Shown piece by piece: positions 52,109-57,832 of a DNA stretch of 57,832 bases (position 1 is its first letter; each line of letters starts with the position of its first letter). Location of the stretch: the NCBI GenBank assembly GCA_002299785.1, contig DBNL01000070.1, forward strand, positions 1 to 57,832, given 5' to 3'. The position numbers and the translations under genes are program-made. The notes below the pieces were generated by a model. It saw nothing but the letters and a program-made list of their open reading frames with translations. It had not been told where the DNA came from and made no database searches. The DNA comes from Verrucomicrobia bacterium UBA673 (GTDB taxonomy: Bacteria > Verrucomicrobiota > Verrucomicrobiia > Limisphaerales > UBA1096).

Positions 52109-52984
52109 TCAGCGCTTGGCGATCGGCTCGCCGGAGACCTTGGTCAGTTCGTGGTAAGCCTTGACAACATTCTTCGTGACCGGCCCCGGCTTACCGTTGC
52201 CGATGACCCGCTGGTCGATCTTTACCACCGGCACGATCTCTGCACCGGTGCCGGTGAGGAAACATTCGTCGGCGTTGAACAAGTCGTACCGCGTCATGTT
52301 CGGCTCGGAAGTAGGTACTCCAAGCTCGGCCAGTAGATCGATCGCTGTGCCTCGGGTGATGCCGTGCAGTGCCCCGGACGACAGTGGCGGCGTGAACATC
52401 CGCCCGTCCTTGAGTATGAAAATATTGTCGCCGGTGCACTCGGCCACGTAGCCCTCTGCGTTGAGCATGATCGCCTCCTCATATCCGGCGATGTTCGCCT
52501 CGATCTTGGCCATGATGTTGTTAAGGTAATTCAGGGACTTGATGGCCGGGTTGACCGCGTTGTGATGGTTGCGCGTCGTTGCCACTGTCACGATCTCCAT
52601 GCCTTTTTTATAAAGGCTTGGCGGGTAAAGCTGAATCTTGCCGGCGATGATGATCACCTGCGGGTCGGAGCAGCGGTTGGGGTTCAGGCCCAGCGTACCG
52701 CGACCGCGAGTTACCACCAATCGGATGTAGCCGTCGTTGAGTTTGTTGCGGCGGCACGTCTCAAGCGTGGCTTCCATCAGCTCCGCATGCGTCATCGGTA
52801 GGTCGAGCAGGATAGCTTTGGCTGAGTAGAACAGCCGGTCGATGTGTTCCTTCAGCTTGAACAACCGGCCGTGGTACGCGCGGATGCCCTCAAACACGCC
52901 GTCGCCGTAAAGTAGCCCGTGATCGAACACTGACACCTTCGCGTTTTGTTCGCTATAAAATCTGCCGTTGATATAAACCTTCAT
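52109..52984 (-). CDS. ilvE: Branched-chain amino acid aminotransferase (PLP class IV)
   Basis: 291 residues from ATG 52984 (MKVYINGRFY); the frame is open upstream to 53137 but the family begins here. Transaminates Leu, Ile and Val. Motifs: FDHGLLYGDGVFEGIRAY with the substrate-side Arg, the PLP lysine in NPAIKSLNYLNNIMAK, and GYVAECTGDNIFILKDG with TPPLSSGALHGITR. A D-amino acid aminotransferase of the same fold is a minor alternative; the EGIRAY context favours IlvE. Confidence 0.92.
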   Translation of the reverse strand: MKVYINGRFYSEQNAKVSVFDHGLLYGDGVFEGIRAYHGRLFKLKEHIDRLFYSAKAILLDLPMTHAELMEATLETCRRNKLNDGYIRLVVTRGRGTLGLNPNRCSDPQVIIIAGKIQLYPPSLYKKGMEIVTVATTRNHHNAVNPAIKSLNYLNNIMAKIEANIAGYEEAIMLNAEGYVAECTGDNIFILKDGRMFTPPLSSGALHGITRGTAIDLLAELGVPTSEPNMTRYDLFNADECFLTGTGAEIVPVVKIDQRVIGNGKPGPVTKNVVKAYHELTKVSGEPIAKR

Positions 52985-53231
52985 TCCCAAAAGCGGGGGT
53001 AAATCTACTGGAACCCACCCCGGCTTGGCAAGGGTGCACGGGAAGCCGAGCTTGCTTGCCATTTTTTTCACCGACATTGTTGGATTCTTTAAACTCACGG
53101 AGGTTGAGATGGTTACGGCGCTCGATTTGCTCGTCATGCAGAAGTAGATCGCCCAGTGAGCAGGTCATAGAGTTGCGCGGTGAATAACTTGGTCTTTGCC
53201 CGGGCGGTGGATTGGCCTAACTTGTTCACCG

Positions 53232-54083
53232 ATGCTCGGCGTGTATCATCAACTGCTCGACGCTACCATTGGCCACCTCGAGTCGCTCAAGCAGCGGGGT
53301 GTGCGCTACGTCGATGCGTCGCCGGAGTCGCTGTCGCGCCTGGCCAGGCCGGCTGCACAAAAAACCACCACCGCCCCGCTTGAACAGGCGGCGCCAACCC
53401 TCATTCCGCAGCGTCCCGACGAGCCAAGCGTTTACGACTCGCCCAATCTCTCCGCCGCCGATAAAGAATCCGCGATGACCAAGCTGCGTGACGAGGCGCT
53501 GGCCTGCGCCCAGTGCGCGCACCTCGTATCGACGCGAACGCAGGTCGTGTTCGGGGTCGGCACCGTCCATGCGGAGTTGATGCTCATCGGCGAGGCGCCG
53601 GGGCTGGACGAGGACAAGGAGGGTGAGCCGTTCGTCGGCGCGGCCGGCCAACTGCTGACCAAGATCATTGAGGCCACCGGACTCGATCGTGACAAGGTTT
53701 ACATCGCCAACATCCTCAAGTGCCGCCCTGACACACCCGGCAAGGTATACGGCAACCGCAAGCCGCGCCCCGAGGAAATGGAAACCTGTTTCTCGTGGGT
53801 CAAGCGGCAGATCGAGATCATCCAGCCCAGGGTGATGGTTGCGCTGGGTGGAACAGCCGTCGAGGGCCTGCTCGGCAAAATGCCGTCCGGCATCACTCGA
53901 CTGCGCGGCAACTGGCAGGAGTACCGCGGCTTGCCGGTGATGCCCACTTTCCACCCGTCCTACCTGCTGCGCAACCAGTCGTGGGTGATCAAGCGACACG
54001 TCTGGGAGGACATGATGCAGGTGATGGAACGCCTCAACATGCCCATCAGCGAAAAACAAAGAGGCTACTTCAAACGCCGGTAG
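53232..54083 (+). CDS. Uracil-DNA glycosylase, family 4 (Fe-S)
   Basis: 283 residues from ATG 53232. Removes uracil from DNA. The catalytic core starts with LIGEAPGLDEDKEGEPFVGAAGQLL, and FHPSYLLRN carries the second active-site motif. Cysteines at CAQC (about residue 95), ILKC and ETC provide the four ligands of the 4Fe-4S cluster. The first 80 residues are a variable Pro/Ala-rich lead. Family 4 also includes enzymes with broader substrate range. Confidence 0.93.
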   Translation: MLGVYHQLLDATIGHLESLKQRGVRYVDASPESLSRLARPAAQKTTTAPLEQAAPTLIPQRPDEPSVYDSPNLSAADKESAMTKLRDEALACAQCAHLVSTRTQVVFGVGTVHAELMLIGEAPGLDEDKEGEPFVGAAGQLLTKIIEATGLDRDKVYIANILKCRPDTPGKVYGNRKPRPEEMETCFSWVKRQIEIIQPRVMVALGGTAVEGLLGKMPSGITRLRGNWQEYRGLPVMPTFHPSYLLRNQSWVIKRHVWEDMMQVMERLNMPISEKQRGYFKRR

Positions 54084-54470
54084 CGCTTGGCTGGATATTT
54101 TGTTTTCAACCGCGAATTCACGCGAAGAAACACGAATGAAACCAGAGAATCCCTTTTCCCTCGAGGGAGAAGGTGCCGAAGGCCGGATGAGGGTGAACGG
54201 GCTTGGCCAAGTGCGCTTGGTGGTCACTCCAATCCTGTCTATCCTTGTTTATTTTTCATGACCAAATTGGAACATGAATGGACAGGATTATTTTGAACGG
54301 GCAAACAACCGGCTCATTTTACTGTCCTCAAAGCGGTGCAGAGAACCGGACTGCAAAACGCTCCCGCGAAAGTCCCACCCAAAAACAAACGCAGCCGGCG
54401 TCCTTTTGGGAGCAACCGGCTGCGGGTCAGTTCTTATTCAGTATTTCCAAATCGGGCCTTCGCCCGTGCG
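54084..54470. repeat. Intergenic mosaic of repeat-like elements
   Basis: No gene is visible on either strand. In order: AACCGCGAATTCACGCGAAG and on to ACACGAATGAAA (54108-54141), a pattern like the ACGAAT intergenic repeats I recall from Verrucomicrobiota; the palindrome CCCTCGAGGG (54158-54167) with GGTGCCGAAGG and GGATGAGGGTGA after it; a dispersed-word copy (54202-54211); an inverted repeat AATCCTGTC (54231-54239) / GACAGGATT (54281-54289) enclosing TTCATG / CATGAA; and a terminator at 54391-54423. Confidence 0.5.
54381..54423 (-). terminator. Intrinsic terminator of the 86-residue protein gene
   Basis: Stem GCAGCCGG (54391-54398) and CCGGCTGC (54416-54423), followed on the minus strand by a U-rich stretch (GTTTGTTTTT). 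A smaller hairpin, CGGGC/GCCCG at 54453-54466, lies between it and the stop codon. Confidence 0.7.
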
Positions 54471-54731
54471 TTACAAGGAGAGTGACTCCTCGTTGATTCG
54501 GGTGAACGAATCGAGTTGGGGGGCCTTGAAGCCACCCCGGTCGGCGTTCGCCAGATTCAGGATCGTGTCCAGATCCTCGCTGACAGTCATCCGTCCCCAT
54601 CGGGTCTGAATCATTGTCTGGTCACCCACCGGTTCAACGGAGATGACCGTGTCGAGGTTGAACAGAATCTTGGAATCTTCCTCGGTACAACCGGTCGGCG
54701 AAGCCTGTGTCAGTTTCACGAAGTGTGCCAT
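54471..54731 (-). CDS. Small conserved-looking protein, function unknown
   Basis: 86 residues from ATG 54731 (MAHFVKLTQ), with AAAGGA about nine bases upstream; an in-frame start at 54752 is less likely. The sequence is mixed alpha/beta: FVKLTQASPTGCTEEDSKIL, VISVEPVGDQTMIQTRWGRMTVSEDLDTIL, without signal peptide or catalytic motif. The short strands and the TVSEDLDTIL end suggest a small regulatory or flagellar-type (FlbD-like) fold: I/L-V-L-NG pattern is weak here. A terminator follows, so it is an independent unit. Confidence 0.7.
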   Translation of the reverse strand: MAHFVKLTQASPTGCTEEDSKILFNLDTVISVEPVGDQTMIQTRWGRMTVSEDLDTILNLANADRGGFKAPQLDSFTRINEESLSL

Positions 54732-54841
54732 TTTCTGTTTCCTTTCTTCCATGCTGATTGACCTTCAATCAACAACGAATTCATTAAGGCACAAGCCGGC
54801 GGCGCGTTCAAGGGCAATTACATTTGTGACCGTTTTGTGAC

Positions 54842-54851
54842 CTTGGCCAAG
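54842..54851. repeat. Intergenic dispersed-word copy
   Basis: CTTGGCCAAG at 54842-54851. Thirty bases on, at 54884-54900, an imperfect pair TGGCCAAGCGCTTGGC overlaps the end of the next gene. Confidence 0.6.
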
Positions 54852-54874
54852 AGGAACGCACTAGGTCCTCGAAG

Positions 54875-56215
54875 TTATTCCGCCTGGCCAAGCGCTTGGC
54901 GGTCGGGGCGGCTGCGGTGATAGAGCCACCCGAACTGTGCCGCTTGACCAAGCGAATAGATGATGTAGGCGAAGATGGCTCCGGCCAGCCAGTCGCCGTG
55001 CGCCCCCACGGTCAGCCCCGCCACGATCACCACGAGAAACATCGCCACTGACTCGGTGACGCTGCGGGTGCTGTGCGAGTACACGAGCAGTCCCTGGAAA
55101 AAGCTACTGCCAAAGCCGAATGCGGCCAGTGTCAACGCCGCCCAGACGGCTTGGGAGGCAAGCTTGGCCAAGTTCGTATTGAGGCCGCTGACGGTGCCAA
55201 ACCAGCCGTTGGCCAACGGCGAGGCGACGATCAGTAGTTGCAGGCAGAACACGCCCAGCGCGGCCTGCCATGCGAAGCGCCGCAGGGCTGTGTAGCCGCC
55301 GGGCCGCTCGACCAGCGCCACCACGACTTCTAGAAAGGCGAGGCTGATCGAGCGAAACAAAAATGTGAAGCCGTTGAGTGCCGGGAGGATGGCCAGCGAC
55401 TCGGTTGGCGACGGCATGCGGCTGATGCCGGCGGTGAGCATCGGCTGCGCGGCGAGGCCAAGCAGCGGGCTCAAGGCGAGCGGAATGTAAAATGTGAGAA
55501 ACCGTTTGCGGTTGAGGGGCGGCTCGTTGGACCGCGCCGTGGGCAGGATGTCGCGAACGATTGGCCGAACTTTCCACGCGATGTAAATGGCCTCGATCAC
55601 TACGCCGGCGGAGACGGCTGCTGTGGCGGCGATGATGCCAAGCTCCGGCTGTCCGACGCGCTTGGCCATGGCGTGGCAGATGAACAGCACCGACACGACA
55701 GCGAAGAGGCGGGTGATCGTGCCCCAAGTGACGGTTCTCGAGTGGCCGAACCGGATCAGCACGCCCTGGTTGAATCGCCGGTGGGCGATGGCCCACGTCC
55801 ACGGCGTCATGATGATCATGCCGAGTCGGCTCGCCTCGAGGATGTCTGACTCGACGCCGAGCAGTCCGCCTACAAGCAGGTCGAACAGCGGCGTGACGGC
55901 GACGAGCAGGTGTAGCGCCGACAGGCCGCCACCGGCGATCATCATGAAGAGCCACAGTTTTTTGTACGAGGCGAGATCGCGGCTGAGCTTGGTGCTGGCG
56001 GTGAGCAGCATGATGATCGGCGCCTCGATCAGCAGCGAGAGCGGGAACACCACGCCGCCGTACGCGCCGAGGTTGACTTCCGGGTTGGCCAGGCGCGCCA
56101 CCACGGCGCTAAGCAGCGGCAACTCGATGCCCATCATCAGCCAGCTCAGGGCGAGAGGGAACCACGTCTTCCAGACATCAATACTGGTGACGGGTTGACT
56201 TTTTAAGTTGTGCAT
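54875..56215 (-). CDS. Polytopic membrane transporter, ANKH/MATE-like, family uncertain
   Basis: 446 residues with about twelve predicted helices. It starts MHNLKSQPVTSIDVWKTWFPLALSWLMMGIELPLLSAVVARL and has two similar halves. The layout fits the MOP (MATE/flippase) superfamily. WAIAHRRFNQGVLIRFGHSRTV and GAHGDWLAGAIFAYI recall the animal ANKH family, which exports small anions; this is an impression from memory. Dispersed-word copies at 55163-55172 and a related GCCGTTGGCCAACGGC palindrome at 55205-55220. Divergent from ferritin over a 77-bp spacer. Confidence 0.75.
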   Translation of the reverse strand: MHNLKSQPVTSIDVWKTWFPLALSWLMMGIELPLLSAVVARLANPEVNLGAYGGVVFPLSLLIEAPIIMLLTASTKLSRDLASYKKLWLFMMIAGGGLSALHLLVAVTPLFDLLVGGLLGVESDILEASRLGMIIMTPWTWAIAHRRFNQGVLIRFGHSRTVTWGTITRLFAVVSVLFICHAMAKRVGQPELGIIAATAAVSAGVVIEAIYIAWKVRPIVRDILPTARSNEPPLNRKRFLTFYIPLALSPLLGLAAQPMLTAGISRMPSPTESLAILPALNGFTFLFRSISLAFLEVVVALVERPGGYTALRRFAWQAALGVFCLQLLIVASPLANGWFGTVSGLNTNLAKLASQAVWAALTLAAFGFGSSFFQGLLVYSHSTRSVTESVAMFLVVIVAGLTVGAHGDWLAGAIFAYIIYSLGQAAQFGWLYHRSRPDRQALGQAE

Positions 56216-56223
56216 TGGATTTT
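56195..56223 (+). promoter_or_regulatory. Possible ferritin promoter
   Basis: TTGACT at 56195-56200 is a good -35 box; a 17-bp spacer leads to GATTTT (56218-56223), a poor -10. The start would be near 56230, placing the long hairpin at 56241-56268 in the leader. Confidence 0.35.
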
Positions 56224-56240
56224 AACTCCCGATCATTGCG

Positions 56241-56268
56241 AGGGCGTCCCTATTGGGGGACGAACCCT
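56241..56268 (+). promoter_or_regulatory. Leader hairpin or operator upstream of ferritin
   Basis: AGGGCGTCCC (56241-56250) pairs with GGGACG (56257-56262) and CCCT (56265-56268), giving a 10-bp stem with a 6-nt loop and a 2-nt bulge (AA). It ends 24 bases before the ferritin ATG. It may be an RNA structure controlling translation or a DNA site for a regulator of the divergent genes. Confidence 0.5.
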
Positions 56269-56292
56269 TACGGCAAAGGCGGAGGTAGAACG

Positions 56293-56811
56293 ATGCAAAT
56301 AAATTCAACAGTCAATCAGGCCATCAATAAGCAGATCGGGATGGAACTCGGCGCTTATCTGCAGTATCTCACGATCTCGACCTATTTTGACGTGGAGGGG
56401 TTGAGCGAGTTGGCGGCGTTTTTCAAGGCGCAAGCTGAGGACGAGCGCGACCACGCCGAGCGGTTCATCAATCACGTGGTGGCCTTCAACGGTAGGTTGG
56501 AGATCCCGGCAATCGAGGCACCGGTCAGCACGGTGTCTTCCGTCGTTGAGGCGGCCAAGTTGTCGCTCGATTGGGAGATGAAAGTAACTGAGGAAATCAA
56601 CGCCCTCATGAAGCTGTCGGCCTCCGAAGGTGACCATATCACCGAAAATTTCATGACTTGGTTTTTGGATGAGCAACTTGAGGAGTTGTCCACCATGAAC
56701 AGGCTACTGAAAGTGGCCGAGCGGGCCGGTGACAACGAGCTCGCCGTGGAGGATTTCATGGTGCGACAACGTGGCAAGCAGCAACCCAACCCCCAAGGCG
56801 CTGGTGAGTAG
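56293..56811 (+). CDS. Ferritin
   Basis: 172 residues from ATG 56293, with GGAGGT at 56281-56286 six bases upstream, one of the best ribosome sites in the window; the open frame upstream to 56215 is not used. Four-helix iron-storage protein of the FtnA type: QIGMELGAYLQYLTISTYF, AEDERDHAERFINHV with Glu/His metal ligands, and a C-terminal FLDEQLEELSTM. Stores iron as ferric mineral in the cytoplasm. The next gene starts inside its last codons. Confidence 0.95.
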   Translation: MQINSTVNQAINKQIGMELGAYLQYLTISTYFDVEGLSELAAFFKAQAEDERDHAERFINHVVAFNGRLEIPAIEAPVSTVSSVVEAAKLSLDWEMKVTEEINALMKLSASEGDHITENFMTWFLDEQLEELSTMNRLLKVAERAGDNELAVEDFMVRQRGKQQPNPQGAGE

Positions 56812-57508
56812 CCCGGCCGCATCTGGCCGGGTGCGGCTGGTTTTGTTCGACATCGATGGCACGCTGGTCAGCACCGGAGGCGCTGGAGTGAAGGCGTTCG
56901 GCGAGGCGTTCGAGTCGGCGTTCGGCATCGATGATGCCACGGGCAAGATCAAATTCGCCGGGCGCACCGACTACTCGCTCTTTCGCGAGATGTGCCGGTA
57001 TGGTGGGGTCGATTGCACGCCGGAAAACCGCGAGTCATTTTTCAGTCATTACCTTCGCTTTGTTGACAGTCATCTTGACGCAAACGAGGGCGGGTCGTTC
57101 CCCGGTGTGGTGCGGTTGCTCGATGACTTGGCGGCATTGCCGGACGCGCCGGTGCTTGGCTTATTGACGGGCAACATCCGTGAGGGAGCCAAGCGCAAAC
57201 TTCGTGCGTACGGGCTGTGGGATCGGTTTGAGCTGGGCGGTTTTGCCGACGACAACGAGGATCGTAACCTGATTGCCGTCGCCGCTGCGGCCAAGGGCAG
57301 CGAGTATCTCAAGCGTCAACTGGCCGGCCTTGAGATCGTCGTGATTGGAGACACGCCCAGAGACGTCAGCTGCGGCAAACACATTGGCGCACGCACGCTG
57401 GCCGTCGCCACAGGAGGCGCGACGCTGGAGGCACTTCGGGCCTGTGAGCCGGACTGGGCTGTGGCCGATCTCACCCACCTGTCCGCCGCCGAAGTCTGCG
57501 GCCGCTGA
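56804..57508 (+). CDS. HAD-superfamily phosphatase (phosphoglycolate-phosphatase-like)
   Basis: 234 residues from GTG 56804, which overlaps the ferritin end by 8 bp; the frame is open upstream inside ferritin. Motif I LVLFDIDGTLVSTGG, motif II LLTGN, the Lys in REGAKRKL and motif III/IV VVIGDTPRDVSCG are all present, with a helical cap (about 30-95). Substrates of this group are small phosphates such as phosphoglycolate or beta-phosphoglucomutase-like sugars; the exact one is unknown. Confidence 0.9.
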   Translation: MSSPAASGRVRLVLFDIDGTLVSTGGAGVKAFGEAFESAFGIDDATGKIKFAGRTDYSLFREMCRYGGVDCTPENRESFFSHYLRFVDSHLDANEGGSFPGVVRLLDDLAALPDAPVLGLLTGNIREGAKRKLRAYGLWDRFELGGFADDNEDRNLIAVAAAAKGSEYLKRQLAGLEIVVIGDTPRDVSCGKHIGARTLAVATGGATLEALRACEPDWAVADLTHLSAAEVCGR

Positions 57509-57596
57509 TTCCGCGCTAGCCCAACGGCTTAGCGGTAGAAAGCGGTTTTCATTCCGGGTGTGCTTTGGTATTGTCCCTCTTCCTATCGAAGTACAA

Positions 57597-57832
57597 ATGA
57601 GCATGGAGCAATTTTCCCTCAAGGGCAGGACGGCATTGGTGACCGGCAGTTCAACCGGCTTGGGCAAGCGGATGGCGATGGCGCTTGGGCAAGCGGGAGC
57701 CAAGGTCGCGTTGAACTACAACAACAATGAGGAGCGCGCCGCCAAGGCGTTCGCTGAGTTTGAGGCCACTGGGGCCGATGGGGCGATGATCCGCGCCAAC
57801 GTGACCGACGAGGCCGACGTTAACCGCCTCGT
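57597..57832 (+). CDS. SDR-family oxidoreductase, truncated by the window end
   Basis: ATG 57597 (or 57603) opens a frame reading MSMEQFSLKGRTALVTGSST, then GLGKRMAMALGQAGAKVALNY, with the SDR cofactor motif TGSSTGLG. The frame stays open to the last base of the window, so the gene continues outside. It resembles 3-oxoacyl-ACP reductases and gluconate 5-dehydrogenases. Two near-copies of the dispersed word with a central mismatch (CTTGGGCAAGCGG at 57658 and 57683) lie in the first 100 bp. Confidence 0.88.
   Translation, partial: MSMEQFSLKGRTALVTGSSTGLGKRMAMALGQAGAKVALNYNNNEERAAKAFAEFEATGADGAMIRANVTDEADVNRL

Noticed and set aside
52102..52160. tRNA-like start GGATAGCTCAG
   Set aside because: It lies at the end of ilvE, and no anticodon arm, T-arm (GGTTCRA) or acceptor stem can be formed.

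Overview
The window looks like a Gram-negative bacterial chromosome, most probably from the phylum Verrucomicrobiota. This is inferred from gene content, not from a marker-gene search. It carries LPS genes (waaA/kdtA, lpxB), an Mla-type lipid transport set, a prepilin-like protein of the kind abundant in Verrucomicrobiota and Planctomycetes, a Tat-exported TIM-barrel sugar isomerase homologue, a PA14-like multihaem cytochrome, a VCBS/FG-GAP protein with a haem motif, and an mcsA-mcsB-clpC operon. Shine-Dalgarno sequences are weak and TTG/GTG starts are common. I saw no tRNA, rRNA, CRISPR array, transposase or phage gene.

Layout. 1-6.5 kb (minus strand, visibly more AT-rich): a MacAB/YknXYZ-like efflux module with three tandem permeases, one ATPase and one periplasmic adaptor that ends in an EF-hand. 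6.7-11.7 kb (plus): waaA, then the sulfate-assimilation operon cysH-cysC-cysD-cysN behind a clear promoter and palindrome. 11.7-17.2 kb (minus): peroxiredoxin, GAPDH, a lipoprotein, aroQ, an O-antigen-ligase-like protein and the DNA polymerase III delta-prime subunit. 17.3-22.0 kb (plus): trpA, manC, phoH, ybeY, a DUF502 membrane protein and recO. 22.0-28.3 kb (minus): clpB, a 58-residue lipoprotein with its own terminator, a coiled-coil membrane protein, a GYF-like/cyclic-nucleotide-binding protein and a VCBS protein. 28.7-34.7 kb (plus): prepilin-like protein, hydroxypyruvate-isomerase-like protein, metF, pentahaem cytochrome, a doubtful small gene and an SDR. 34.7-36.3 kb (minus): a ClpX variant without the zinc domain. 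36.4-38.9 kb (plus): TatD and a CvpA-like membrane protein. 38.9-51.9 kb (minus): thirteen genes in a row, mcsA-mcsB-clpC then mlaE-mlaF-mlaD-enolase superfamily-lpxB-thyA-folA-polyprenyl synthase-sigma-anti-sigma, with many start/stop overlaps. 52.1-57.8 kb: ilvE, family-4 uracil-DNA glycosylase, a small protein, a polytopic membrane protein, ferritin, a HAD phosphatase and a truncated SDR.

The strongest signal not tied to a gene is a dispersed palindromic word, CTTGGCCAAG, often extended to GCGCTTGGCCAAGCGC. I counted 26 exact copies of its 9-bp core TTGGCCAAG by eye, against about 0.4 expected by chance. Copies lie inside genes, read as LAKR, LGQA or WPSA, and in intergenic DNA. It resembles the HIP1 word of cyanobacteria. 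Other points of interest are the palindrome at the cys promoter, a long hairpin in the ferritin leader, the protein-arginine kinase operon without ctsR, and an intergenic mosaic of repeat-like elements at 54.1-54.5 kb.
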